From contig KB722760.1 in assembly GCA_000349905.1 (NCBI GenBank), positions 186,001 to 250,000 on the forward strand: a stretch of DNA of 64,000 nucleotides, in the 5' to 3' direction. The notes under the pieces were generated by a model. The model was not told the origin of the DNA, made no database searches, and saw only the letters and a program-made list of their open reading frames with translations. Numbering within the stretch: the stretch's first letter is position 1; each line of letters starts with the position of its first letter. Positions 44,560-57,482 of this stretch are shown here, piece by piece. A program made the translations under genes and the position numbers. The DNA comes from Volvariella volvacea V23. Its lineage: Eukaryota; Basidiomycota; Agaricomycetes; Agaricales; Pluteaceae.

Positions 44560-46129
44560 TTACAACCTCGGGACCATACTGCTTGTGCCATCATGACCTT
44601 GCTGCTCTGCATGTTCCAGTAATTTCTTCATCAACTCTATCCAATCCTTGATCCCATTCTCTCCGACGCCCTTCACCCATTTTTCAGCTTCCCCGTTCTT
44701 TTCTAAGTCAACCCACGCTTTCCTTAGCGCATCTTTATTCCTATATGCCTCTCTTTCCCATTCTTCGACCCTCACGATACCAGGTATCCCACCAGCCCCA
44801 GCAAAATCGTTGAGCTCTTCTCTGTAATCAAACTGTTCCATTGGTTCAAACCTAAACCACGCCTTGGAGATTGCCAACGAGTTATCTCCATATTGAGAGC
44901 GTAGTGCTTCGTGACGTGTTATGATGTCTATTGCTTCTTGTGTCTCATTTAGTGAAGTCGGGTCTATGAAGGCGCGGATGGCTGCCCGGGCTTGAGCTTC
45001 TACCAAGGGGAATGGGGCGACTCTGACTAATAAACCAAGGAAAGCAATGGTTGTGGGGTTGAATGAAGGTTGGAGAGGGAGGATGTATTTGGCTAGGGGC
45101 ATGAGTCCGTATGTGGAGTTGTATACTTCACGCGGTAGGGGAGGTAGAAGTGGCGGTGTGGCTATACGGATTACATCTTCCCTAAAAAATGGGAAGGAAA
45201 CTTCGTATCCAGTTGCGAGAATGCAGTAATCAATCCCTGTTTCTGTTGTACCATCTTCGAATGTAACTTGGCCAGACTCGGGAGAACCGAAAGTGGAGAC
45301 GCGTCCTCGTCGTTTGAGGTTCCCGATATCTTCGGGCGTTGAACCTGTTGCGGAGTGTATGACAGTTCGGCTTGTGGCGAGCATGTCGTTTGTGATGTCC
45401 CGACCACTTGGTCCTGCGCCTATAACGAGAATGGTGCTTCCGAGATCGTCTGGACGTCGGTACCAAGCGGAATGTGATGCTTTTTTGGATTTAAACCACT
45501 CATTTAGTCCAGGTGCGTCAGGGTATCGAGGGGTGCGGTAATGGCCATTACAGATGAAAATGAGATCGTAGCTAAGAGTTTTCCCAGTGGAAAGGTAGAT
45601 AGACCAAGAGTCGGTGTTAGGAAGGCGTTCAACGGATTGGACAGTGGTGTTTAATTGGATATGTGAATGGAGGCTGAAGTGGGTGGCGTAGTCTTGAAGG
45701 TACTGGAGAACTACACTGGCAGGTGGGTAGAGATGGGTGGAAGGAGGGAACGGAAAGCTGGAATAGGCCATAATCGGATGTGGTATATTAGTTGTCAGAG
45801 AGTCGTAGAGAGGCGTCAACGGAGGATTGTCTATTGGTTCAGCTGGTAGCCTTCTCGGTGATGAGCTCTGGAATTGCTTCGAGATACTTTGAACCTACCA
45901 GACGCCTCCAATATCCTCCCTCGATTCGTAGACAGTTGGGTGCCATATCCCGGATTGATACTGTTCCGTGTCCTTGATGGCCTTAAGAGCAGCTAGACCA
46001 GCAGGCCCAGCACCGATGATGCATATGTGCTTGTGGTTATCTTGAAGGGCAGAGTCGATGAGATTATCTGTGCAATGGTTGGTCAACGAACCGAACAGCG
46101 TCGGGACAGAAAATACTGGGTAGGTCCAT
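44560..46129 (-). CDS. Flavin-containing monooxygenase-like FAD/NAD(P)H enzyme
   Basis: Probable monooxygenase using FAD and NADPH; substrate unknown. The first exon is only MDLP plus one base (46129 to about 46117), then a 46-nt intron, then NLIDSALQDNHKHICIIGAG followed by PAGLAALKAI, the FAD GxGxxG site, and YESREDIGGVW. The main exon (about 45830-44560) gives PPASVVLQYLQDYATHF, ICNGHYRTPRYPDAPG (the FMO-type .NGH...P..PG motif), the second dinucleotide site ILVIGAGPSGRDITNDM, and YCILATGYEVSFPFF. The C-terminus has FRFEPMEQFDYREELNDF and a charged end. About 500 residues. A decayed copy of the 3' part lies at about 40990-41395. Confidence 0.88.
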
Positions 46130-46273
46130 GATGACGGAATGGGTGCAAGAGCGTACCCGAGTTTCCTTTTCCAGGCAATTTCAGAGACCACTCTACGCTC
46201 AACCCCAGTCTAATTACGACGACGGGATTCTCGACGACCAAGTCAATTTAGCTCTTGGTTTTGAACCACCACC

Positions 46274-49200
46274 ATGGGCGACCAGAAGCCCTCGGCTGCT
46301 GCTGTCCACCCTCTAAAGTTTGCTGCCAGTTCTGCCAACGCCATCGCACCAAGCACCGTGCAGACGCCCGCGTTATTTGGTTCGGTATCTGGCCAAACCG
46401 TCCCAACGCCGGCCCAACTCTACGCCCAGCACTCTTATCATCAACTCCCACAACCCCTATCTATGCCTCCTCAGCATGCTCCTCAGCATGTAGGCAAAAT
46501 GCGTGTTCAATCCCAGGGCCAAGATGCCGCGAACTACTCGCAACACCAGCACCAGCCAAGCCAGACGCGACCGTGGCAGCGGGCCCCGAATGTGGTGTTT
46601 GGCGGTCCGGTAAGAAAATTAATTGTGCACAAAAGTCAAATTAACGTGGTAGCAGCCCACTCAACATCAGAGTCTTGCGGGTATTACGACTTCGCGTCTA
46701 AATCTGACTGCAGCCAGACCTGGCTCTCCCTCCAAGTATCAAGCCCCTGCTCCCGCGCCTGCAGTCCAAATTCCTGCCCAAACGGTCCCATATCAATCCA
46801 CCTATCTCGAAGTGATGTCCAATGAAATATATCGTACGTTCAAGGAGAAGCTTTCCAAAGATCTTGAACCACTGCTCTCTCAATCCCAAGCCAACGGGAA
46901 GAAACTGGACGCCATGGTTGATGAAATCAAGAAACTCAACGAAAAAGTGGACAGCATATCCAATCACTCTCAAGAGGAGGCGTTCGAATCGCGTGGAAGG
47001 ATGGAATATCTTTTCGGTCTCTCTCTCTACAAGATGGATGCATTACGCGTCGAGATGCAGCATGCCCTGGGAATGGGCGGCTCAGAGGGCCTCGTGCCCA
47101 ACTTGGCTCGTTTGGCGGCTAATGTGGAAGAACTTCGGGAAGCTGTTGAGGACCCTCTGGCCAATAGTGTGTTGCCCTTCATCTTTCACGCGTCATTAAT
47201 GAATATGTTGTTCAGGGTCCGCATCTGCCCCCGAGGTCATCAGGATTGATGACACCCAGGAGGAGATGCAGGGGATAGAGGAGCCTCAACAGGGGTTACC
47301 TCAGCGAGAGAGCAATTCCTTGGGAAAAGAGCCTGCGCGTTTATCCTCTCCAACGCGACAAATTGGTGATCAGCCGATAGCAGGTGTGCAATTTCCCTCT
47401 ATATGCGCGTTTTTCTCCCGTCCTAACCTGTGCAGCTGAAACCCCAGCACCACTTCCACGTCTCATCACACCACCCCCTCCTGGTAAGTCTTCGCATGCG
47501 GAATGTTATTAATTCTTGTCAACACTTATTTTCTAGCCGAGGAGACGCGCCCGCAAGAAGACGATAATGCAAAGGAAGCCAACGTACGCGTAAATAACCA
47601 TCCGCCAATAACACCTCCTCGTATCGGAGGTCAACCCTTCATCGACCTCAAACGGGCCAAACCACGTACCTCAACAGGAAAATTACCAAGTTTGTCTTCC
47701 ACCATTCATTTCTAAGCCTTTCTGACTTAACGCCCTAGTAGTATTAACGACACCAAATCGTCCGGAAGGCAAAATAGCATCACCAGCACCCGCAAACACA
47801 CCTCCACGTCACCGTCCGCGCAACACTTCACCTCATGACCAGGAAGTAGTTCCAACTTCGTACACGCCAGAACGAAGCAGTGTTCCGGTTGTAATTCACT
47901 CCTCCCTCCCTGGAAACCGTTCCCTCGAGAACATCGAGTCCTTTGGAACCTCTTACAACTTCAGTCGCGCTCCTTCGAGCAAACCTCAGACATTTGAGCA
48001 TACGCCTTACCTGGGGACGCAGGGTCAGGATCCGTTTGGGCATAGTATAGGGACGAGAAGTGCGCTGGGAAGTGGGTTGGGAACGGACGTGACCTCTCCG
48101 AAGGATGTGCGTGTGGGTTATGGCGTAACGCACGGTTCGGTGATGAACTCGTCTTTTGCACCTAATGTTACTTCACCACCGCCTTCGACGCCGAATGAGT
48201 TGCACAAACAGGATGAGAAGGAGCAGGAGGACGAAGAGATGGAAGGAGGAGAGAATGACAAAGACGATGAGAATGGGACTGGGGATCAAGATGTGGTTAT
48301 GGGTGAAGAGAAAGAGTCTGAGCTCGAGGCTGAACCTGAACGGTCTCTACCTGCACCTGCAAACGGGCCGGAACCTGAACCAAAGCTCGAATCTGAAGAT
48401 GATATGGAGTGCTCGGCGCCTATGTTGTGAGTATATCCTGCTCAATTGGTTGACTGGCATCGTGGTTGACTGGTCTGCGTCTTTCAGGGAGTACCCAGAG
48501 GCTCCGACGCCTCAGATAGAATCCGAAGCTGAGCAGGGGCATGTTTCTGGACCTGCGACTGGGCTTGCATTGGATCGCGTATTCGCACTCGCACCTGTAC
48601 GCTTGCCTACACCGGAGCGTGTGACTATGCCTGCACCTCACTCTGTACCCGAACGTGAGCAGGAAATGGAAGTAGATCGACAGCCAGAGGGAGGAGTAGA
48701 CACAGAAGGAGAGAAAAAGGAAGAGGAGGACTCAGATTTGGCGTCAAGTTCAGACACTGCTATCAATGGAGAATCTGTCCCTCAAACTATTCTCAGCATT
48801 GATATAGAGGAGTATGATGAAGACGAAGACGAAGATTACGTCGACGGAGACGAGGATAATAGCGAGAGTGAGAGTGGAAGCAGAGAGGAGGAAGACGACT
48901 TACCTTCTGAAGTGTCGTTATCGGGTGTGAAGGACGAGGTAGTGTCACAGAAAGTCCAGCTTGAATCTGAACCTGAGAAAGCGGACTTGGTGCTGTCCCA
49001 AGTGTTGCCTGAGGAGCGAGAATATGAAGGAGAATGGAATGGGGTGCAGGAAACTCAAGAGGGACCGGACCAAGGGGGGGAGGGGGAGGAGGAAGAAGAA
49101 GAAGGGGAGGAAGAGCAGGAGCAAGAGAGGGAGCAAGAGAAGGAGAGTAGTATCCTGGTCGTGAAACCTGGCACTCTGGGGTCCGATTCATTCGTTGCTA

Positions 49201-52200
49201 CTGAGGATCCACGATCTACTTCATTCAACCCTGAGCGTGAAAGTCCAGAGCCGGTGCCCATTGTACAACCGCCTACGCAAGAGAAAGAGGAGGAAGTGGA
49301 AGGGGAGGGGAGGGGGAAGGGGAAGGGGAGGTAGAGGTAGAGGTAGGGGAGGAGCCTAAGCACGAACAAGACCACGAAGAACAAGAACAGGGCCGAGGAC
49401 TTGTACCCGGGCCAGAAATCAGTCCCGCATATGACGATCTTAACGCTAGCTCGAGTTTCGACCTACGTACCTCTTCAGTCAATACTGAAGGACCCATCAT
49501 CACCAAAACCGAATCCCGGAACCAGAATTTGATCTTGATCATGATAGACGACGATTCTTGCCTCCACGACAGGTCTTTGTCGTTTACTAACTCGCGGTTT
49601 GGACGCGAAGATTTCAGGCTTTCGCCTAGGTCCGGAGCGATTGTTATTTCTGATTCAGATGATGACGAGGGGGAGAGTCTGATTCCGGCCTCAAGTCTGA
49701 GTCGTAGCTATAGCCTTGGTGGTGGGAGTAGCTATGCAGGAAGGATGAGTGGTGTTGGGTTGAGCAAGAGGGGAAGCATAAGTACCGGTGCCAGTGGGAG
49801 AACCCCGGCTTCGCATTCGAGTTTAGGTCGTGGCCCGGAGAAGGAGAAAAAGGTGTATGAGATATCGAGTGGTGATGACGATGACGATGAGATTGAGCTT
49901 TTGGATGCACCGGCGCAGAAGAGTGCATCGAGGTATTTGAAGCCGTTGCCCAAGAACCCGACGAGTTCGTTGTTGCCAGCATCGGCCGTGGAGAAGAAGC
50001 ATGGGGTTGGTCCTGTTCAATCCAGTCTTGGGAGTCCTGGTGGGGAGAATATGCGGGGAAGTATGAGCGCACCCACGAAGACCTCTGGCGGATCTGCACC
50101 TGCTGCAAGGGTTAGCGCTGGGGGGATGGCAAGTGGAAAGGGTATTGGCAACACGGGAAATAATACCGTTGAGGGTGATGTGAAGGGGTCGTCGGTGGCA
50201 CCAGTGCCCCCAACTAAGCCTGTATCCATTGAGGGAAGGAAGGAGGGCACGAGCACAAGTGGTAAAGCGAGTGCATCTGGCTCCGTCCGGAATGAATTCA
50301 CCAACGATGTGCCTGTTCCAAGGTTTGGGGACGAAAGAGCTACGGTGATAAAGGAGAAAGAAATCACTAGTGGAATGAAGCCGGTGCCCCTACCCAAACC
50401 TGTATCTGCTGAGGGAAGGAAAAAAAATGCGTCAGTTCGGGTTGAATCTGGACCTGGACTAGCGCGACTGGTACCAGGACTAAAAGAAACCGGTACGGCT
50501 ATTAAGACAACCGAAGAGCGGGCAAAGGGGGAGTCGATAGGTAACAAGGCGGTAGCCAAACCCAGCAGTTCCCAGGCAGCGCTTCCCATGGCACCTATTC
50601 CCCAGCCGGTCTTTGCTCCTGTTGAACCCGAGGCAGACTCGGACGTACCGGATGTGAATATGGATGTAGACACCGATCATGATGCCGAGGAACCGAGTCG
50701 CGGGGATGATTGTGACGACGAGCAGGATGGTCTGGAAGGCGAAAAGGAGGGTAATTCATCGGATAGAAGGAGGAAAGTGCTGAAGGATTTGTTGAACAAC
50801 TCGTCCATCGACGAGGATGGGACACCTATTCGATATGTTTCTCAGAAATCTAAATGGACAGCTAAAAAGGAGCAGGTGGGCTTTGTCTTCTTTTCCGACA
50901 CATATGTGTGTGCAGTGATTGATGTTGGACCCACAGAGCCAAGCTCCAAAAAAGGAGCCAGGTACTTCGGCGGGACTGTTGAAGTTGAAGGCTTTACAGG
51001 CCAGTGGGCAAAGTGCGGCCACCACGAGGATCAAGAGGAAGAAGAAAGTGGACGAGGAGCCTCCTTTAACCCAGGCCAAGAAGAGGTCAAAATTGGATCA
51101 AGAGGATGGAATGGGCTTTGATGTTATGATAGCGGATGCAGCGTCGAGTAGCAAGGACCACCGAAATCAACGTATGAGCCAATCGACGCAGAGTCGAGAT
51201 GTGGGTGCAATCAAGAAACTCGGGAAGAAAAAGGAGTTGAAGAAAAGTAAGGACTTTCGAGATAGTCCCTTATATTCACAGGTTAGTACATCTAAGTACA
51301 CCTAACTGAAATTGGTAATCTTATGGTGGATTTAATTTCTTGGAAGTAGTATGTTGAATGCGAAGGGTGCGTCAAAGTGGTTCCTACCTCTTCTATTCGC
51401 GAATTCTCAGCTTATTGATTCTGGTTCAGTGAATGCAAGAGCTGGTATCATCTTGCATGTGCTGGGCTACGTTCCGTTGAGGAGATATCCCAAGATGGAT
51501 CCTTTCGATGCACAACATGCAAGTTCCAGTGCGTTTTCGCCTTTTTTTAATTCTTTTTAGCGCTCCTCCTCACTCGTCCTATATGGATTATATTCTCTAG
51601 AGGTAATTTATGAATTTTCTTCTATTTTACCCCTTTCGCTGATCGCACGTCACTGAAATCACTAGAAAGCATATTGGGATCCTCAAAATCCAACACTAAC
51701 GGCTCGAGCTCCCAACTCGGCAAAGCATACAATACCCAAGGCTCAGATTCCAGCATAGGCAGCAACTCTACTCAATTCACGTACAATCCAAATCGTGATC
51801 TGAACTGTGCTCTACCAGATTGTCCAATCCTCAATGAGACTCAAGATGACCAAGTTGCGTTTATCGACAAGGTTGTTGGGAGGTCTAGGGAGACTCAAAC
51901 TGGGAGGATGTTTTGGTTGGTCAAGTGGCATGGGTGAGTTGATTTTCACTGCTTTCAAGCTTCAGCAATGTTTAATCGCTCATTCTATTCATTTTTTGCT
52001 CTAAATTCGGCGTGATTGGTCGCGGCGCGGGTAGGTATGATATAAGCGAAGCAACTTGGGAACCGGAGGAAGAACACTCTCTTGGGGAATTCTGCGAAAA
52101 ATTTAAAGTACAAGCAATCAAAGAAAGGAAATGGACAACTGATGAGAGAAAATTGATTCTTCTACAAGAGGCGGAGGATGCTAGTTTTGGACCTCCTGAA

Positions 52201-52230
52201 CGCAAACGCAAGCATAAACACCGGCGATAA
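46274..52230 (+). CDS. Large chromatin protein with PHD finger and chromodomain
   Basis: One long gene of about 12 exons. The start at 46274 has a strong context (CCACCATGG). Exons to about 47700 encode a Gln/Pro-rich region and a coiled coil (MVDEIKKLNEKVDSI). The 47.7-51.1 kb part is low complexity: acidic stretches (EEYDEDEDEDYVDGDEDNSE near 48805) and Ser/Gly/Pro-rich sequence. A basic patch follows (KKRSKLDQED). Near 51350 a PHD-type finger is split by an intron starting GTGCGT: YVECEGECKSWYHLACAGLR, then FRCTTCK. The 3' part is a chromodomain, FIDKVVGRSRETQTGRMFWL and VKWHGYDISEATWEP, with the aromatic-cage-type Trp/Tyr residues, followed by LGEFCEKF and a basic end (KRKHKHRR). Such proteins bind modified histone tails. 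It is about 1,700 residues. I do not know a named orthologue. The gene could in fact be two genes; the frames between exons connect without a stop, but 48.4-49.5 kb is the weak point. Confidence 0.7.
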
Positions 52231-53012
52231 GTATATAATGTTCATTTGGGATGTCTGGGGAAGGATGCTGGCCTTTGGATGCTGTATATTACTATTTTCG
52301 TTTTCACTTTCATGCATGTTGGTGGTGCTGTGTCGTACGTTACAATTGTTCGGATGAGTTGTGTGGTTGCAATAGTTTATATTATCCTAGTGTGTATGAT
52401 ACCAGCTTCTCTATTTTGGAACTTTGCACATTTCTATTAAATACCCTTTGGATATATGCTATTGCCGCAAAGAGTAGACTCCTACATCGGAACTCGAAAG
52501 CAACCAGTGACTAACATTAAGCCTTCAAGTACACAAACGCACTGATAAGTAGTAGTGAAGAGCAACCCCCAGCAGGGCGCCTATCAAATCAATCGATAAT
52601 GACAATCATTATTGGTGGATTGGATAGATGCACTGCTAGGCATGCGGCAGAAATCCGAGTGCTTTTGATCCAGAGTTGGCCTGTATCTTGGTTGTTTCGG
52701 ATATCACGACAAGAACTAAGCATAAGGATTTAGTTTTATGACTGCTGATGGCTGCGGCTGTACTCTCAAGCATCCTTGCGTCAACTAGCAAGATTAAGAT
52801 ATGGAGATTATGCTTACTAACGCCTGGTAGCTGAACTGCACTTTGGTAAAAGCAACGGCGTTGTCCAAGGGGTTCCCTTAGTAAGGTAGCGGAACAAGTG
52901 TTATATTTTAATGTTCAACCAATCACTATCCATCATGCATCACGACCCGTATGTTTGCATCGATACCAGATTCACCTGCGCCTTTGCGCAATCGCATAGT
53001 GGGCGATTTATT
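52231..53012. other. Intergenic, no gene seen
   Basis: Downstream of the chromatin gene. No supported coding frame or RNA gene. Confidence 0.45.
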
Positions 53013-53228
53013 CTATGTGTTATAGGTCAAGTCAACAGCCCCGTTTGCTGACTGATAGAATTTCTCGTAGTGTCCAATATTCAAGCAATCATATACTCTC
53101 GTCTCTGGAGGCGCTCCGAACTCTTTGGAAACGCCCAAACCCTGACGGCACATTGCAGACATGTGGTAACTGGTACAGCAATTTAGCATCTGGAAGTGCT
53201 TTAATACTTGGTAAGCCTGTGCTGCCAA
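53013..53228 (-). pseudogene. Possible remnant of a sulfotransferase-like gene
   Basis: A 71-codon minus frame with SYHMSAMCRQGLG and YEKFYQSANGAVDLTYN resembles the YHM and Y.AAVD spots of a fungal P-loop sulfotransferase-like family, and another frame just upstream gives a G.TG-like start. The frames do not join cleanly. This is a weak resemblance by eye and may be chance. Confidence 0.2.
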
Positions 53229-53271
53229 CGCTTCTCTTACGCTCCCTCGTATTGGCCGCTACAGTGGCGCA

Positions 53272-55808
53272 ATGACCTCTCTCCTCAGCGAAGCTTTTAC
53301 TACTCAACCACCTGCCATCCAAATGGCCAATCGCCCCGCCATTTTGAGTGGCGCTATCTATCAATCGCCCCAGAGCTCCGTGTGTGAGGGGCCTACTAGT
53401 GCTCCTATCACTCCGAAGCGCGACGACACTAGCGAGCGTACGGTATTCGTGGAGGAGCCAGAGGAGGTTGCACAGGGAACACCTAGCATCAGCCTACAGG
53501 GGGCCACGATGTCTAAGTATCCGCACCCTGAGCTCTCAGATTATCTAAGCCATCATAATCTCGTTGCAATGTGCCCAGGTGAATCACAAAGATACGAACG
53601 CAGGATTGAAATGTAAGTCTTTCGAATTTGGGTGGCGATGTCTTGATATGAATGTTGTTTGTCCTAAATGTTGATCCATACAGGAAAAAGTATGATAAAA
53701 AACAACGTATTAAACCTTATAGGTTGAGTTTCTTCAAGTAAGCCTCCCCCGATCCTTAACAAGACCGACACTAAGTAGCCGCAGATGCCGTGTTACGGAC
53801 GGATGGGACCACAAGGTGGCCTTCGATGGTGCACCATACTTCTTCAAGATGGTACGTCCCTCATTTTATACTTTTTGTTCCCTTGCCTTCAAGGATTGTA
53901 GTTCGATATTACGGACTCAACGGACAAATCCTCCAAGCATATTACGGTAATGACCGACGTCAACATGCGGAATCCTTCAGTTAGGGAAAGGATAAAAAAT
54001 TGTGCAAAAGATATCGTGGGCTATCTTAAGAAATACGGGCCAGCTGGCCACATCAAAGATTGGCATCTCGCACTTGAGTTAAGAAAGCCTGTTAAATCGG
54101 ACGATGGGGAGGAGATACAACGAATCGGTTACTACTTTATTAATCACGAACGAGAGGTGATATTCTGGTTTGACGAATTTTCCACGGATGACATGACCAC
54201 GGACGTTTGGATCCACCATACGGACGAGACCATTGATGCCTCCTCTCAGTGCTTGTTCAACGAAATTCCGTACTCACTGCACGAACAGGACATAAAATAC
54301 AAGCCCAGTACTGGTCTCATAACGATGCATTTCCGGGCCTGTACCCTGGTGACGCGATCAAGGAGTTGTTACCCAGGCTTAAAGACGAATTAATCGGTCA
54401 CAAGGGAGGTAAGGCCCGCCAGATAATATGTGGTACTTGAGCTGCTGAACTAAAATTAACCCTCAGATCATTTAGAGCTCTTGCTTTCTCCTAACGATGC
54501 CACTTCTCCATGGAACAAAGATCAAGTCGTCGAGTTTTTATCCCTGTGTAAGGACATGGAGTGTGAGTTGACATTCAAGTTGACACGACCAGTTTCTGCT
54601 GTTTATGGCACTGATAAAAACTTTACTGGATAGCACTGAGCAAAGAAAACGGGCCTACTGACTCAACGTCACGGGTCATTTGTAGGTGCCCTTCACTTTT
54701 CTATGTTTGTAATCGCTGACAGTCCTAAAGTTCGCTTGTTGCATCACATTGGTAAGTTGGGGAAGCACATATCTATACACCTCAGATATTAACTGCCACC
54801 TAGAGCACCAGCGACACATCAATTTATTTGGACAGGAAAACGCTCGTCTATCTCGCGGACAATCAATCCATGGAGATCGCGAATTAGTAGGGGACGGAGC
54901 CTGGTTCACAAAGGTCATTGCTCCACTGCTATTCTTTGCGCCCACTGTCCACCTGCGCGCGTTACGAGATGCGTCTGTGGATCGCAAGATTCATCACGCG
55001 ACTTGGATTGCCATTACAGAACGCTTGGCTTTGGAATGGAATGGCTATGTCTTTCATGTAAGTGGTTGTTAGTGTCGCACGCAGCATGCTAAGCTAGTTC
55101 CGTGGGCATTGTCACTACCCCCAGTCAAGCATCTTGCTTGGCGTCAACATGGCTTTTCTCACAATACAAAGCGTCGACGTAGCACCAATGACATTTATCC
55201 AGAGAGCAAGTTACCTTTCCATTTTTCTCAGCATATGTGCCTTTGTCTTTGGGTTGATTTTGGCTCGTCGGCACGAAGCAATGCTCAATGTGAGTAAGGG
55301 CATCAGACCGATGTGAAGGCGTGCTGATTGTACGCTAGTACCATCTCAGTCTTCTCTTAAAGGGAGAGTTACAAACCCTTGCAATAATGTATAGTCTTCC
55401 TTATTCTCTCCTCATCTGGGGGTTAGTATCGTAATCCAGCGAGCTGGTGAAGCCCCACTAACCTCTTGTCTGTTTTTCTGTGTTTCTGTTTTCTTCAGGG
55501 TGGTCTCTTTCCTCGCGGCTTTCGCAATTATGTGCTACACCAGGCAGGACATCATTACAATGGTGCTGCTGGCGACAACCATGATCTTCTTTTTCATGAC
55601 CGTATTATGGCTCGTCTGCTACACAACCCCAAAAGAGCTGTTTATGGCCTGTTCAGGATATGTGCGGACTATCGAGTATCCTGAAATCAGGGCAAGGGTT
55701 CCCTCTTGGCGTTGGCGTTGGCGTTGGCCGCCTTCGAGTTGTACTGCTAGTTCCATACCAATGAACAACAGGCAGCCAGAAGCAGAGGGATCGGGGGCCC
55801 AGTGTTGA
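53272..55808 (+). CDS. WW-like domain multi-pass membrane protein (paralogue 2)
   Basis: Paralogue of the gene at 728-3753. The ATG at 53272 opens a short Pro/Ser-rich head; later exons give a WW-like stretch (GWDHKVAFDGAPYFFK near 53800), ITVMTDVNMRNPSVRERIKN, and IQRIGYYFINHEREVIFWFD, which aligns with MECYYYFVDHATRTIFYLDE of the first gene. A helical middle section has HQRHINLFGQENARLSRGQS and an Arg/Leu-rich block, then LGVNMAFLTIQSVDVAP (matching LNANVAFLAIQSIDTDP), and four or more hydrophobic segments (SLLIWGVVSFLAAFAIMCYT; MVLLATTMIFFFMTVLWLVC). The last exon ends at a Trp/Arg repeat and the stop at 55808. About 12 exons. The paralogue lacks the long basic Ser/Pro N-terminal region. 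Function unknown. Confidence 0.72.
55706..55728 (+). repeat. TTGGCG microsatellite in coding sequence
   Basis: Three full TTGGCG units plus five bases encode an alternating Trp-Arg stretch (WRWRWRW) in the C-terminal tail of the WW-like gene. Repeat number may vary between strains. Confidence 0.85.
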
Positions 55809-56314
55809 TTGTACTATGGACACGCAAATGTAGGGTGTTTGTGATATCTCTCCTTTTGTATTGATGGGGCATTAGCAGTAGCTTGGGCTGTGCTAGATGT
55901 CCTTGTCGATCCACTAGCAGACAAAAATATTTCCGCCATATCTTTGCCTTGTGTAACTACTAGACTGTTATTCATCATTCGTGCTTTCGATCCTGCTCCA
56001 TAACAACGAAGTGGTCGATTGTTGCGTTATTTCGCTAAGTACCTTAGATTCGAAGATGCCACAGTGATGCTCCCACTAAAGTTGGATTCAGTCCGCAAGG
56101 TCGTAAACCCCACATTAATAAATATTACTGCGACCACCAGTGCTGTGCACGCGTTAAGATGAACCAGGAGTGAGGGAGATGTCGAAAGGGATCCAGGAAG
56201 TAATTGAATGCATGAGGTATGTAATAAGAACCCAAATGAAATAAAATGACAGAAATGAATTAAAGGTGAAATAAAGAAAACGAAGGGGTGACGGTGGATA
56301 TCCAACTCGCGTGG

Positions 56315-57482
56315 TCAAACCAGTATCACAGCGAGCAAAAGCCCAATCAACACAATGATCAGAATCACAATGCACCATCCACTCCCTTTCTCCTCCGTTT
56401 CGCGAAGGAGTTTCCGCATTCGACGCCAGGCGTCGTTGAGTTTGGAGTCTGTTCTCTCCACGTTTTCTTCCAGATCGTGTAGTAGTCTGTCAGGTAGTAG
56501 GAGATGTGACACGAGACGGGAGAAAGGTAGTGAGTGTGATGATTGGAATGGGGCTAGGTGGTGAAGATATGACATACTCGTGGTGCTCTTCAATTTCTTG
56601 GCCCATAAGACTTGCTTGTTGAGCTAGAGTATGAAGGGTGCCCGCTATAGAGTCGATCGTTCGGTCTTGTTCATGTATCAACATCTTGCCGAAGCGAATA
56701 CCATCAGCTGCGGCAGAGATTGGATCATAATGGGAGCTTACCTGCTGCTCTTGACGAGCCCAAGCGGCTTGGTGGTCATCGTCTTGTCCTGGGTCCGAGA
56801 GATGGGTATTGTTAACTGGCCTTGGTGTGGATGGCGTGTAGGGTGAAGAAGAAGGTCCAGGTCCGGTACGGGATTCGTTGTCTAGTTCTTGTCTCATGCT
56901 CTAAACTTACGAAAAGGATGCCAATTGTAAGTTGTGTGATAATTCGGTGAATGCGAATATGCATAGGCGTGAAATAATATAGTGATAATTGAGAGCCGAA
57001 CTAGAGAGGGAAGAAAGGAGCAATGAAATTATTGTGGTATGAACGTACCTCAATCTCTCGCCGTACATGACTGACATATCGTCGGCGTTCTTGGACTTCA
57101 GCATAATCCAATCCAAACAATCTCGCATCGGCAGATTCTACCACTCTACATATCCACGCGTCGCGACAATCGCCAACAATAGTTTAAGCATGAAACCTTT
57201 GAATCATGGTAGAGGCACGTACTTCACACTCTCCTCTAGATCCTCAAGGTCGGCTTCGAGTGTAGCCAGCGTCGCTTTCAGCTACCAAGCCATCATTAAC
57301 GTCGCAACTCGACACAACAGGCAACCAACACCACGATTTACCTCATTACGCGCCCATATCAGTTCCTCACTATCATCCCTTGCCATACCTCGAATTCGGA
57401 GGTATGACGCCCTTAATTGGGTAGCAGCCTGAAGAGATGTTTGGATATCATTCTGCACGGCATGATATGGGTCAATCGACAT
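56315..57482 (-). CDS. TLG1: Qc-SNARE, syntaxin 6/Tlg1 family
   Basis: SNARE of endosome-to-Golgi traffic. The first exon has the syntaxin 6 N-terminal start, MSIDPYHAVQNDIQTSLQAA, and continues with LRASYLRIRGMARDDSEE. A short exon gives LEADLEDLEESVKYV, matching the N-terminal three-helix family pattern (W/LEDLEE). Then comes RRRYVSYVRREIE and a Ser/Pro-rich linker. The SNARE motif is in MLIHEQDRTIDSIAGTLHTL and QQASLMGQEIEEHHELLDDL; the Gln in MGQEI is the ionic zero layer expected for Q-SNAREs. A single C-terminal helix (WCIVILIIVLIGLLLAVILV) ends at the stop. Five exons or so, length near 280 residues. The neighbouring gene at 57848 is transcribed away from it across about 365 bp. Confidence 0.85.

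Noticed and set aside
48793..49542. Minus frames rich in Leu, Pro and Ser within the chromatin gene
   Set aside because: They are the antisense of the Glu-rich low-complexity coding part on the plus strand.
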